A stretch of 64,000 nucleotides of DNA from Carettochelys insculpta (taxonomy: Eukaryota > Chordata > Testudines > Carettochelyidae). A model generated the notes under the pieces. That model ran no database searches, was not told the origin of the DNA, and saw only the letters and a list, made by a program, of their open reading frames with translations. The stretch is taken from contig NC_134147.1 in assembly GCF_033958435.1 (NCBI RefSeq), forward strand, positions 47,734,001 to 47,798,000. The letters run 5' to 3'. Shown piece by piece: positions 45,776-56,617 of the stretch (the first letter of the stretch is position 1; every line of letters starts with the position of its first letter). Made by a program: the position numbers and the translations under genes.

Positions 45776-46501
45776 CGTTTCACATGGGCACAGATGAGAG
45801 AGATCCCCAGACAGAGCTTTTGGCTTGACAAAGTATACAGTATTTGTGCAAGGATCTGATTTTTTCTTGGATTGGTCTTGACAGGATGTCAGCAAAACAA
45901 ACATCCACTCACTTCACGTGCTTGGTCAAAAACACACAACACGAGGATTAAAGTCAGCAATTGGATGCCTGGGGCTTGTTTACTACAACTCATAATAGAA
46001 ATAAGCAAGGAACCAAAATATGCATCATTATTTTCTCAGCATCATGCAGAAACTCTTAATGATCGCATAAAGTTAGATCTCAGCTGAAGTCTGCAAGTGG
46101 TCTGGCTGTGACTGATTGCTGTGCTCTCCGCTGGTCATTAAAGGTGGCAAGCCGCTCTCTGTAAGATAAATGGCTGCACCACCAACTCCTTTTTAAATGT
46201 TAGGGTGCTTTTGCATATCTAAATAAAGCTGCATACTGTCAGCCTCATTCCCCCTCCACCCTTGTTAGAAGCAATTGTAGCACCTCTGGGGGCTGGGAAT
46301 TCTCTGGCTATGTACTAGCCTGTAGTGTAGACTTGATGACACTAAAGGCAGATCCAAAATACCCTTGTTCTTATTGGTCCCAGTCCAGGACAGCATGTAA
46401 GCACATGCTTCACTCTGGATTCCCACTGAACTGCCTGGACCGTGGAATTCATGAAGACTGTATAAGATTACTGATAAGGAGAAAGTGTAGTATGTGCTTG
46501 T
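45776..46501. other. Unique sequence
   Basis: Short unassigned stretch between CR1 and the fold-back element. Confidence 0.4.
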
Positions 46502-46740
46502 GTCAGAGAGGTCGCCGTGTTAGTCTGTAGCTTTGAGAACAACAAGAATTCTTGTGGCACCTTTTCGACTAACAAATATTTTGAAGCATAAGCTTTCGTG
46601 GGCAAAGTTTAGGAAAAATTATACCTTGATGTCAGGAATGCAAAGGTGCATCAAGGTATAATTCTTCCTAAACTTTGCCCACAAAAGCTTATGCTCCAAA
46701 ATATTTGTTAGTCTATAAGGTGCCACAAGACTTCTTGTGC
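46502..46740. mobile_element. Palindromic fold-back element, copy A
   Basis: The arms 46541-46631 and 46649-46739 are inverted repeats of about 91 bases around a 17-base centre; both carry the CTTATGCTTCAAAAT / GACTAACA blocks of this family. A 39-base head (46502-46540, with GCCGTGTTAGTCTGTAGC) precedes the left arm and has no counterpart on the right. Non-coding. Confidence 0.85.
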
Positions 46741-46789
46741 ACTTTCCTGGATCAAGGCAATTGACTGCTGTTCAAAGTTCTGCATAGTA

Positions 46790-47221
46790 GGGCTAGGGCG
46801 ACACTTCAACGATCCTTTGAAAGACGTTCTTTATGAAGACCTCTTCCGAAATGTGAAAGAGCACAACCACACACAAAAGAACAGATCGAAAAATTGCCCC
46901 TCTCTTTCAATAGAGAGCAGCCATACCCCAGCTGCTCTTTCGAAAGAATGGGCCAGGAACATCACAAATAGAAAAATCAGGCGCCATGGAGGAGTACTCT
47001 TTCGAAAAAAGTGCCCGTGGGCCATCCACGAGTTTTTCCTGAAGGAATCTTTCGGAAAAAGTTGCTCTCCCTCATCTGGGAGCAGAAGAGGGCCACCAGA
47101 AAAAGTGCCGCATTCTTCCGATTTAATATTGAAAGAACACATTTTGTACGTAGATGCTCCATGGGATACTTTGAAAGATGCCCAGCTTTTTCGAAAAAAC
47201 TCACAAGTGTAGACATAGCCT
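46790..47221. mobile_element. 432-bp MITE, GTCTACAC-type ends
   Basis: The left end GGGCTAGGGCGACACTT and the complement of the right end, AGGCTATGTCTACACTTG, are imperfect inverted repeats. The interior repeats short TTTCGAAAA / CTTTCGAAAGA motifs many times, mostly self-complementary. The frames across it are by-products of these motifs. No clear target duplication. Confidence 0.7.
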
Positions 47222-48500
47222 AGGAGTATACGGATCAGAATGTGCTTCTTGGTAAGTGTTATAAATCTTGTTTGCCTGTGCTGATGGTGGTAAGCACATT
47301 AACAGCCCTATTTTAGCTGTTTATCATAGACATTACTTGTCCTGGAAGAACTAAAGATAGCCTGCTATTGTCAACAGATAATGCATTTCATTTACCTAAA
47401 ACTTTCAGGTGCTTGGATAACAAAGAGCTTGTTTTCCCCAGTAATATGCTCTTTTATTATTACACTGGATTAAAATTAAATTGCTAACACAAGGACAAGC
47501 GGATGAATCAGTAGCTATGATAGCATACAAGAATGCCGGTATAATATTTGTACGCTGCATGTCACTTGGTATTTAAAGATTCTTATCTCCAGGATAATAT
47601 AAACTGAAATACATTGTGCAGACCCCAAGCCATTAAATATAGCTGTGTAGTTTGCATTGCTTTATTTTTGTGTGCTGTCTTTAGACAGACAGTAAACACC
47701 ATTTTGAAGTGAAAGTTGCAAGAGTTCTTTCCATTTTTTGGTGCACAGGAAGCAAATTTACTCATTGTTCAAAAAGAGAACAGCATTATATTTTCCTCCT
47801 TGAAGAATCCAATGGAAACATTGGCAAAATGCTCTCATGAAAATGATCAAATTGTTTACCAGCACTGAGAAAATTATTCCTTTTCGCAACCTGTCTCACA
47901 AATATTTCCTTGTCGCGGGGATTTTTTGTGTGTGTGTGTGCGTGCATGTGTGTGAGTGTGTCAGCAAAATAGATGACTATATGTTTAAAAATATTCAACA
48001 AGATAACAATTAAACTGGTGATAACAGGAATTATTTAATTTTTATTTTCAAAGGATCAAAACATAATTGCACTTAAGAAATAGCCTGCTATTCTGCATGA
48101 GGATATCCCCACAAAGTATCCTAGATTCCTTTAATTGGTTTTAATACAGTCACTTCTGGTTGAAAAATGTCCTCATCTTCTGCCTAGGGCAGCAATAAGC
48201 TGCGGTGTAGCAGACAGGTTCAACTCCACTGAAAGTCACTGACCTGCATATTCTCTTTGGTTTTGGTCAGTGGCTTGGAGCTGAGTATTCTGACTCTGTC
48301 AGGGAAATTTTGCTTTCTAGAAATTTCTCACATCAATTTCAGTTTCACATCTTTTTCATTTTTGACTAAGGACTAAAAATGTCATTTTTTAAAATTTGGT
48401 TTCAAAACCATTTACTAACCTTTACAAGCTTAGACTAACAAAAATCCACAAGTAAAATAATATCATGAATGTCACCCATTATGGACAAATGCAATAAACA
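47222..48500. other. Unique AT-rich sequence
   Basis: No gene or transposon recognised. A GT-rich run lies at 47928-47961. Confidence 0.45.
47928..47961. repeat. (GT)n-rich imperfect repeat
   Basis: GTGTGTGTGTGTG followed by CGTGCATGTGTGTGAGTGTG; interrupted dinucleotide tract. Confidence 0.9.
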
Positions 48501-48525
48501 GAAATTACTCACCTCAGTGCAGTAA

Positions 48526-48578
48526 CAATTGTTCTTCGAGGCGTGTCCCCAGGGGTGCTCCACATTAGGTGTCAGGCT
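48526..48578. repeat. DIRS inverted terminal repeat, left
   Basis: Contains TGCTCCACATTAGGTGTCAG, the exact complement of the right end (CTGACACCTAATGTGGAGCA at 51914), and AACAATTGTTCTTCGAGG. Two related blocks occur inside the element at 48792-48873. Confidence 0.88.
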
Positions 48579-48791
48579 TGCCCCGGTGCCACAGCTCAGA
48601 GATTTTTACAGTGGTAGTCATCCAGACCAAGCATGAGCAGCCAGCGTCTCACTCTGTTTGCACTCTTTTGATCATGTGTGCAGTTTGGCTGAAACCAGTT
48701 TCTCAATTTTGCCCCGGCACCTGAAAAACATAATAGAAAAACTCTGCAGCAGGGAGGAGGTGTGGGTCGTGGAGTACCCACGGGGCCACAT

Positions 48792-48873
48792 CTCGAAGAA
48801 CAATTGTTAGCGCACCGAGGTGAGTAACTTCTTTCTTCTTCAAGTGGCCCCCATGGGTGCTCCACATCAGGTG
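48792..48873. repeat. DIRS internal complementary region (ICR)
   Basis: 48792-48830 is the reverse complement of the outer left flank 48505-48540: CTCGAAGAACAATTGTTA here against GTAACAATTGTTCTTCGAG there, and CGAGGTGAGTAA against TTACTCACCTC. Directly beside it, 48835-48873 (TTCTTCAAGTGGCCCCCATG and GGTGCTCCACATCAGGTG) equals the complement of the right terminus. Together it carries both ends, as needed to template the circle junction in the DIRS replication model. Confidence 0.85.
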
Positions 48874-48917
48874 CCTGAGTAGCAGTACCCCAAAAACACG
48901 GAGGAAGGTACCAGAGT

Positions 48918-49600
48918 TTAGGTTTGTCTGCAATTGGAAGAACAGCTGTTGAGAGCAGAGCATCCCCAGTCAGCTGGTGATGGATGACAGTGTCTGACGA
49001 AGGTGTCGTAGGATGACCACACGGCTGCATGGCAGATGTCACTAAGTGGAAGACCTCTGAAGAACACTGTCAATGCTGCCATTGCTCTTGTGGAGTGAGC
49101 CCTGGGCTGTACTGGTAAGAGCATGTGACATAAGGCATAGCAGGTAATAATGCATGACGAAATGAGCATGGTAAGTCTCTGTGAGGATATAGCTTCACCC
49201 TTAGAGTGGGAAGTGGTCAATACTATTAATCTGTCCATCTTGCAGAAAGGTTTAGTTCTTTCAATATAGAAGTTAAGAGCTCTTCGTACACCCAGAGAAT
49301 GAAGTCTCAGCTCATGAGTTGCCCCATGTGGTTTAGGGTAAAACAAGGGCCATATGATCAGTTTGTTGATGGACGTTGTGAATAAAGGCCAGGTGAACCC
49401 GTAGCACTACCCCTTTCTTGTAGAAAATTATGTATGGCGGGACCACCATCAGAGCTGCCACCACGCTGACTCTGCAAGCAGACGTAATAGCCAGAAGAAT
49501 AACAATCAGAGTGAGCAGCTGAAGTGAGACAGTAGCCAGAGGTTTGAATGGTGGTCTGGAGAACATTTCCAAGACCAGATCCAGGCTCCAAGGTTGGGAA
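48918..49600 (-). pseudogene. DIRS tyrosine recombinase remnant
   Basis: Two frames. 49333-49572 encodes PFKPLATVSLQLL, then LAITSACRVSVVAAL with the first catalytic Arg, then VVLRVHLAFIHNVH. 48918-49346 encodes AHSTRAMAALT, the H-x-x-R motif, then DICHAAVWSSYDTFVRHC. The nucleophilic Tyr of family members follows the TF.RF motif; here that position is His or Cys, so catalysis is probably lost. Stops lie between the frames. Confidence 0.75.
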
Positions 49601-50228
49601 ATAGGTCAGTGAGGAGGGTGGAGGTTGTCTAGACTTTGAGAAAATGTTTCGTGTTTGTGCCTTCAATTGTATGTCTAAAGGCTGATATTGGTGCCAGGTG
49701 CACCTTTAATGCCAATCCCTCTTGTTTTAGATATAACAAGTACTTGAGAATCGTGCCTATTAGAGCCTTGAACAGAGCCAGATGCCTAGAGGAGCACCAA
49801 GCTATGAACCTCTTCCACTGAGCATTGGTATTCATTTGATGTGCTCAGAGCAAAGGGGTTCAGAGCTGTCGAACCAACAATCAGCCAGGCAGTGAGGTGG
49901 AGAGTGTGAGGCTGGGGATGCAGCAACAATCCCCGGTTCTGGGTTAGAAGATCTGGAAGGCTGGGAAGCAGACAAGGGCAACACAGTGACACCTGTTGTA
50001 GAAACAGGAACCAATGTTGTCAAGCCCATTCCAGAGGTATTAGGATTAGCCTGGCTACCTCCATATTGGCCTTCTCCACAACTCTTGGTGTGAGAGCCAT
50101 GGGAGGAAAAGCATATAGCAGAGGGCCTTTCCAGCTGAGAAGGAAGGCATCACCCAGAGAGCTGTCTGCATTGATGCTCTGGAACAGTAATAATGACACT
50201 TTTTTGGTTTTGTAGGTTGTGAAAAGAT

Positions 50229-50932
50229 CTATGTGAGGGAATCCCCAGTGCTGAAGTATATGTCAGAGGACATTGGTGCGAAGCCCCCTTCGTGATCAGG
50301 TGCAAAGCATCTGCTTAGTGCATCCACTGCAGTGTTGTTGACCCCCAGTAAGTATGAAGCTTGATTTTTGTTGGGGTGTTTACTCATGTTGATTCCAATT
50401 AGGTGACTCTCACACTCTACCCTAGACTTGGGATTGCAGTTGTGGAGTACTGCTCTGCCATAGGCTCCATTATCTAGCATGCTCGATTATGTCACATGGA
50501 ATGGCTAATTTGTGCATTGAGTCTTTCCTTTCGTCGTTTCGAATGCACCAGTTCCAGAGAATTGCCTCCACACAAAGTGAACGGGATTGTGCTCTGCCCT
50601 GACAGCTGATATAATACATTGTGGTGATATTGTCTGTAAATATTCTGACCATCGTATTGCAAATGTGACTCTGGAAGTGCCTGCAGGTGCTGAATACTGC
50701 CTTGAGCTCCAGTAGATTTATATGTAGGAATGTTTTGTGAGGGGACTATCTGCCCTGTATCAAAACCCTTCCAGGTGGTCCCCCATCCCAGGAGGGAAGC
50801 ATCCGTAGTTATGAAGGATGAAGGTTGCAGTTGATGGAAAGGCTGGACTGACAGGAGATTATCTTGCACTATCAACCAGTGCAAAGGGGAGGCTGGGGTA
50901 GGGCTATGGTGCTGGCAGGATTTTGAGGCCAC
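50229..50932 (-). pseudogene. DIRS RNase H-like region
   Basis: Frames at 50492-50932, 50470-50652 and 50229-50480 share the RNase H signature in pieces: TTDASLLGWG (first catalytic Asp), FTDNITTMYYIS and LLGVNNTAVDALSRC. Frameshifts separate them. The RT that should precede them is missing. Confidence 0.75.
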
Positions 50933-51095
50933 CTTGCGCAGTGCCAGGGGAGAAGTGGCACCGATGTGTACGGTGCTGATAGCGCAACCAGCACTGCCGA
51001 GTTTCCAGTCAGTGCTGAGGGTCTGGTTGCTGGTGCCAAGAGACTCAGTGCTGCAGGTCTGGCTGGAGGTGCTGAGATCTTAGGTGGCGATGCTG

Positions 51096-51623
51096 CTACA
51101 GCAGGCTTAGGTGCCAGCACCAAGGTCTTGTGGATAGTGCCATGGGTGCCAGAATAGCTCTCAGTTCCAGTAGAGACTTTGAGGTCAGAACTGGAGTTGA
51201 GGACTTCTTCGATTTTTGCCATTTCTCCAGCAAGGAGGTGGCTGCAGCGGTGCCACTGTCCTCCATATCACTCGTCCTGCCCTTAGATAACAATGACAAG
51301 GATCGAGCTGGTGATGCTCTGACTTTCTTATGCGAAGCCAACCCTGGAGACCAGGCTCTCTGCTTTTGGTGGGTTGCTGCATCTGCAGGGGCCACAGGCT
51401 CAGTGCCTGAGGGCTGAAGAGCCTTGCCAAAGAGAATCACAAGCAACCGAATTTCTCTCTCCCTGAGGGGTCTCGCAGTGAGTTTAGAGCAGTGAGGGCA
51501 TTTCTGTGGGACATGCCCCTCACCCAAACATTGGATACACTGGGAATGACCGTCTGACACCAGCATGGCCTCATGGCACAAGTCACACTTTTTAAAACTG
51601 GGTGAGCCAGGCATGGCTGTCAC
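51096..51623 (-). pseudogene. DIRS gag-like frame
   Basis: 175 codons. The N-terminal 60 residues carry a cysteine-rich pattern, CDLCHEAM, CIQCLGEGHVPQKCPHC, in the C-x2-C spacing of DIRS ORF1 zinc-binding segments, then the LTARPLREREIRL helix region. The remainder is Ser/Ala-rich. It starts next to the inverted-repeat end, as in intact elements. The C-terminal half frays into a different frame near 51220. Confidence 0.75.
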
Positions 51624-51911
51624 AGTTGAATGAAATGTTGTTTTTTCCTTTTTTCAGAATGGTAACTGTAAAAACTAACTAGAACTAACAACATCTAACT
51701 CTAGCTAACTAACAAGAGCAAGATAAAGGAGAAAAGTCTGAAACGTGCTGTAGACAACACACTCCGTCGGCAGCCATGGGCGATTGAGAGGAACTGGTTT
51801 GAGCTGGACTGCACATGTGATCAAAGGAGCACGAATGGAGCAACACAGACTGCACATCTGCAGCCAGCCAACTACGGCTATAAAAATCTCCGAGCCGTGA
51901 CGCCACGGCAA

Positions 51912-51970
51912 ACCTGACACCTAATGTGGAGCACCCGTGGGGACCACTTGAGGAAGAAATTACAATTGTT
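51912..51970. repeat. DIRS inverted terminal repeat, right
   Basis: CCTGACACCTAATGTGGAGC and ACCCGTGGGGACCACTTGAG, then GAAGAAATTACAATTGTT; complement of the left repeat with a few mismatches. Confidence 0.88.
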
Positions 51971-51975
51971 TAATT

Positions 51976-52434
51976 TTTTTAGTTAGAATGTGAACGGGAC
52001 TCTTCACATCTAAATAATCTGCTCCAAATGCTTGATCAATAGCAGAAAGCCTGGGAGTGCTGGAGCTGGAATTTGCTTGAGAGTAGGGCTTAAACTGTGG
52101 AACTGACTGCCACAAATAATAAAAATACCATCAAGCTACAGTAAATTCTTTTCTATCTGGCATTCTATCATCCAGAACTCAAATAACCAGCATTTTAACC
52201 CTTTTAAGTAAATATTAATCACTTTTTCCACACATACAGTATAGTGACAGTAAATGCAAATAAATACAGCAAATACAGTGTAAGTGTACAGTGTGCAGTA
52301 CTACTGCTGTTGGTAAATAAAGTACTCTGTGTACATTTGTCTTTGTTTCTTATGATCTAATCATGTTTTTCTTTAGTGTTAGGTGTTGCTAGGTCTAGCT
52401 CTCTATTATCCAGAATATTTGACTATCCAGAAAC
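51976..52434. other. Unique AT-rich sequence
   Basis: Nothing recognised. Confidence 0.45.
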
Positions 52435-52648
52435 CTCCTGGATATGTATCACAGAGGGAGCCGTGTTAGTCTGTAGCTTCGAGAACAACAAGCAGTCTTG
52501 TGGCACTTTATAGACTAACAGATATTTTGGAGCATGAGCTTTCGTGGGCAAAGACCCAAAGCAGGTCTTTGCCCACGAAAGCTTAAGCTCCAAAATATCT
52601 GTTAATCTATAAGGTGCCACAAGACTTCTTGTTGTTCTCCTGGATATG
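52435..52648. mobile_element. Palindromic fold-back element, copy B, with flanking duplication
   Basis: The arms 52481-52556 and 52564-52639 (76 bases each) are near-perfect inverted repeats around a 7-base centre. The left side has a 34-base head (52447-52480, GAGCCGTGTTAGTCTGTAGC) absent from the right. The outside flanks carry the exact direct repeat CTCCTGGATATG (52435-52446 and 52637-52648), of which the first three bases also belong to the right arm; the duplication is thus 9-12 bases. Same family as 46502-46740. Confidence 0.88.
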
Positions 52649-52736
52649 AGAGTTTACTGTAAGTACAAAACTTGGATCTTTTACAATTAGTCAATCCCTG
52701 TCCACACATTTATTCCATGCTCCAAATTTCCCCCTA
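52649..52736. other. Short unique spacer
   Basis: Nothing recognised between the fold-back element and the Tigger MITE. Confidence 0.4.
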
Positions 52737-53073
52737 TAGGTTGAACCTTTCTAATCCAGCACTCTCTGATCTGGCAACATTCATGGTCTAGCTTGATTTT
52801 CATTAGCCAGATGGCCACTTACCACGCTTATGGCCAAGTGTCCCATGGTCCCATAAAATTGTTTACAGCCACCAGCCCTGCCTCTCAGTGTTCTGTGCTG
52901 TTGTTTAGCTGTTGTTTAGCTGTACATTACGCCTAAATGTCTTCTAAGAGCCCAGTAAGCAGTGGAAGTGTTGGTAATGCTGCTAGACAATATTGACCAC
53001 CTGTGGTTCAGCAAACTCTTTTGTCTAGCACTGGTCAGGTCCTGAGGGTGCCAGACTAGAGAGGTTTAACTTG
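52737..53073 (+). mobile_element. Tigger/pogo-type MITE, copy 2
   Basis: Ends TAGGTTGAACCTTTCTAATC and the complement of CTAGAGAGGTTTAACTTG, which form inverted repeats, flanked by TA on both sides (52735-52736 and 53074-53075), the TA duplication of pogo/Tigger elements. Contains a short direct duplication TGTTGTTTAGC twice (about 52899-52921), which the copy at 9152-9470 lacks. 337 bases, non-coding. Confidence 0.9.
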
Positions 53074-53075
53074 TA

Positions 53076-54265
53076 CAGAGCCAAAAGGGAAAGATTCCTG
53101 CCCCCCTGCCCACAGGGAGGCTCTTGATATAATGGCAATAAGGACCATACATAGAGAGCAGTGTGAAATTTTGGTGGCTAGTATATCCACTGAAAAATGA
53201 TTTGTGGGGGAGTACTGAAGCTATTCACAAATACAAAGAATAATTTTGGCCTGTAAAACAAAAATCAATGTATAAAAAGTGAAAACATTTTATTTCAACC
53301 ATTTCACAGTAGCTTTGCTTTTCCTTTTGAGATACTGTTTTGTTGAAAAAAAGACAGTTTTTTATGAGTGAAAAATACTCAATATTTTTAAAAAAATAAT
53401 CTGGGATCAAACTGAAAAAAAAATTGAATATTTGCTCAGCTCTTCTTCCAAGTATTTAGATAGAATTGGGAACTTTTTTCCCCACAGCACTATGAAGCCC
53501 AGCTCTGATGCTGCTGGCTAAGGAGAATAACCACTTCTAATGCCACCTTGATCACTAGAAGTTTTTGTCTCTGAGTTCTGGAGAAGTGGGACCATCCCCT
53601 TGGCAGCAAAGTTATTGTTTTACTGTGTAATCTGCATTTTACTTTTCCCAGACCCTGTTTAGAATAGGCGCTCCTGTACATTCCTACTTAAAAAAATACC
53701 AAACTAGAATAATAATAATAAACAACAACAACAACAACAAAAACCCCATCACAGGTTGTTGCCTGCATCCCTGGGGAGAGCAAGATGAAAAATACTGCAG
53801 GACACAATGTGTTCTCACTATAATGAAAAAGTAAATGGGAATCACAAAGGGACAGTTCCAACAATCTAGAATTAGGCAGCTGACTTTTACTGTCTAACCC
53901 AGAATATCAAAGAACACTTCTGAAAAACCCTGTTTTGGAAACGGTTATAAGGAAAAAAGCTCTCATAGATTAATTCATTCTCCAATGCAGCATAGTAGAA
54001 ACAGTGTATTACACAAGAGTAAAATACCATATTCTAACAGCACTTTATATTATGCATGTCTCACTTACTTTGCATTTCTATGCTTTCCCTAATTGCACTT
54101 ATATTTGTCTTTATCATTACGATACCCAAAGTGTCTTGCAGCAGATTCCAAAAAGTGCTAAGCAATAGCAACTTGAGAACTACTGATCTGCTGATACTCA
54201 CCATCTCCAGATTCAGCCCCAAATCAATACACCATATGGCAGTGAAGGCTGCCACCAATCATACA
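53076..54265. other. Unique AT-rich sequence
   Basis: Apart from the trinucleotide repeat, nothing recognised. Confidence 0.45.
53708..53740. repeat. (AAT)n/(AAC)n simple repeat
   Basis: Several AAT units followed by several AAC units, a two-phase trinucleotide repeat. Confidence 0.9.
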
Positions 54266-54675
54266 GAATACGTCTATACTGTTCCTCCCTGTCAGAAATT
54301 GCATGTAAAGGCAGCAGATCGAAAATGCTAATAAGGATAATATATGAATATTCAGTGTCTCATTTGCATATTGACAGCCATGCACTGCATTGAAAATGCT
54401 GCTTTTGAAATGCAAAATAGCCATGTAGATGGGATTCCTTCAAAAGGAAGCCCCACTTTCGAAAGCACCCTCCTTCCTAGTTTGTTTTAGGACTTCTTTT
54501 CAAAGGAAGCCTGTCTACGTGGCTATTTTGCATTTTGAAAACAGCAATTTTGATGTGGTGAGTGGCCATCATTATGCAAATGAGGTGCTGAATACTCATA
54601 AGCTCCTAATTAGCATTTTCGATCCACTAAATGTACAGGCCCCTTCCAAAAAGGAGGGGTAGTGTAGACACAGGC
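54266..54675. mobile_element. 410-bp MITE, palindromic interior
   Basis: The left end ATACGTCTATACTG and the complement of the right end, TGTGTCTACACTACC, are imperfect inverted repeats. The interior has long complementary parts: GGCTATTTTGCATTTTGAAA near 54521 is the complement of TTTGAAATGCAAAATAGCC near 54402, and GATCGAAAATGCTAATAAGG (54318) mirrors TTAGCATTTTCGATCC (54609). Non-coding. Confidence 0.75.
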
Positions 54676-54974
54676 ACAGTGTTCTAGTGCCAGAAGACTA
54701 CCTTTCTGACAGGATCTTGATGTTACTGCAAGGAGTCACCCTTCAGGGCAGAATATTCCCTGCAGGAAGGCTGGAATGGTAATCCTCCACAAGCACAGTT
54801 ATAAACCTTCACTGTATGCTAACATATACCTGATAGGTTATATATGAAGGCCCCAATACTGCATTTATTTATTTATTTAATTTAACTTTGCTCATGGGCG
54901 TCATCCCTGCCCTACAGTGATTGAAGAAGTTCAATCTACTACCTTAAAAGAGAAGGTGAAGAGGTGATAGATCA

Positions 54975-55060
54975 CAGTTCATAAGCACCTACACGGAGAA
55001 TAAATATTTGATAAAGAGCTTTACAGCCTTGCAGAGAAGAGCTAACAGAATCCAATCACT
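54975..55060 (+). mobile_element. CR1/L3-like LINE tail fragment
   Basis: AAGCACCTACACGGAGAATA, AATATTTGATAAAGAGCTTT, then GAGAAGAGCTAACAGAATCC match the tail seen at 22115-22145. Very short. Confidence 0.45.
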
Positions 55061-55739
55061 GACACCTCTTTCCTCTACCTCAAAAAGGATCAGTGCGTTG
55101 GTCAAACACCTTTGCCGATTTCCATGCTTCTTTTTGACCAATAGAGACGGTTCTTCCATTTTTCTAATGGTGATAAAGGGTTTGCACTTGTATCAAAGAA
55201 AAGGTCTTGCTTTCCTTGTCTCACCTTTCAAGTCTTCTACCAGCTTAGGTTGCAACATTTGTGATGAAGTCAGCGATCTAGTGCTCAGATGATCTTATAC
55301 CTCCCACAGTTGTATTCTGATAGCCTGTTCCACTAAGCATCTGTGTTATCCAAACTAGAATATTTAAAATCCTTTTCACAGCTGGAACTGCTCTCACCCA
55401 TGCCAATCAGTTGCAGAATTTGTTGATTAATGGATAAAGCCATGTTCCATTGTGTGACAAGGGCCCCTCTTGCCAAGACCACAGCCAGGTTCAGTCTCTC
55501 ACCCCTTTCCCACAGGGGCTAAGGTTTGCAATGTGTCTCTGTGGTAGGGAGCCCTGCCCCTTCTCCTAGGATTCCCACCCCCGTTGTTCCTGAGCTGGAG
55601 CTGGTCTGTCTGCCTCTCAGGCTTCTGTTCTTTTTCTCTTCTTGCTCTCTGTTTCTCCTCCAACCACCTCTTCTGCTCTACCCCTGCCCTTCCAAGTGTG
55701 GAAAGTTTTTAAAGGCCTCTTATTAAGCCAGTAACGGAG
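55061..55739. other. Unassigned sequence before the Gypsy element
   Basis: Pyrimidine-rich near 55440-55700. It could contain part of an LTR, but I see no border motif. Confidence 0.35.
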
Positions 55740-55949
55740 TCAGCTGGCCCCAGTTTGGCTGAGCCAGCTCCCACCCAGCTGCCAGTAATTGCTCTGCTTA
55801 TACTCAGCAGGTTCTTTTGCCTGTTTGGGCTGCCTTTCTCTCCCTCTGATCTGGCCCGGCCACAACTGCAAATGCTTTAAAGTCTTTGAAACAAATTGTT
55901 GTCCATTGTCACTTACGAGTTCCTCAGGTAAGCCAGACCTTGCAAACAC
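55740..55949 (-). pseudogene. Gypsy integrase fragment
   Basis: 69 codons; the first 25 are MFARSGLPEELVSDNGQQFVS-like, part of the integrase core with its catalytic Asp (SDNG). The rest loses similarity, so only this core piece survives. Confidence 0.7.
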
Positions 55950-56348
55950 CTTACTATCACATCACATAATCCTCCAAGCAAACCTGAGATTTCTGCCTCA
56001 AGGTTGTGATTGTTGACATGTGTGCAATAAATTTCCCAGGGTAAGTCATCAGTCTCAGAATTTTTTTCCAATTCAGCCTTACAGGTCCAGGAGGTCATTT
56101 CAGCTTTCATAGTAATTTTTAAGTTGTCAGGATTTGGAATTTTTTTGCCAAGAGAGGTTCCAAATATTTATCTCTGTCAGACCCAATTTATGTTTCCTCT
56201 TGTTCTGTCACAGCTGCCTTTCACCACACCTGTCTAGAACTCTCTGGAGCTGCTTCGTCATGTTTATGTCTGATAATTCCCCATGCCAGTATGTCATTTA
56301 TACAGCATTCAGCACCGTCCAGCTCTTCAAGTGTCTATTGGATCATTC

Positions 56349-56582
56349 TTAGGTATTCTCCAAGAGCTGAACAGATGCCAAAAGGAAATGTCTACCTGCT
56401 AAATGCTGATCATTTTCGAGTAGAGACCTTTTGTCACCAGCTGTATTTGCCAGAATCCACTGTTGGCATCTAAGACAGTGAAAACTATGGCTTTTGCAAC
56501 GTGGTTGGTGATTTCTTCTACAGTGGACAACTGAAAACATTCCCTTTGAATCGCGTGAGCCATATATCTTGGATCCATGCAT
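56349..56582 (-). pseudogene. Gypsy RT region in a broken frame
   Basis: The RT finger/palm text is split between frames: the region encoding a VLDANSGFWQI-like motif A neighbourhood lies near 56440-56480 in another frame than the one open here. This frame is mainly out of phase with the protein. The YxDD-type motif is not preserved. Confidence 0.5.
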
Positions 56583-56617
56583 ATTCTTATTTCATCTGGA
56601 CTGGTTTGGCTACAGTA

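Larger units (their letters stand above)
48505..51975 (-). mobile_element. DIRS-type retrotransposon, internally deleted
   Basis: About 3.5 kb on the minus strand. DIRS elements use reverse transcriptase and RNase H but integrate with a tyrosine recombinase, and have inverted terminal repeats plus an internal complementary region (ICR). All these hallmarks are seen: inverted ends (48526-48578 and 51912-51970), an ICR at 48792-48873, a gag-like frame (51096-51623), an RNase H-like region (50229-50932) and a recombinase-like region (about 48918-49600). The RT core, expected between gag and RNase H, is missing, as only a few dozen bases separate the two. No flanking duplication, as expected for this class. 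Confidence 0.88.
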
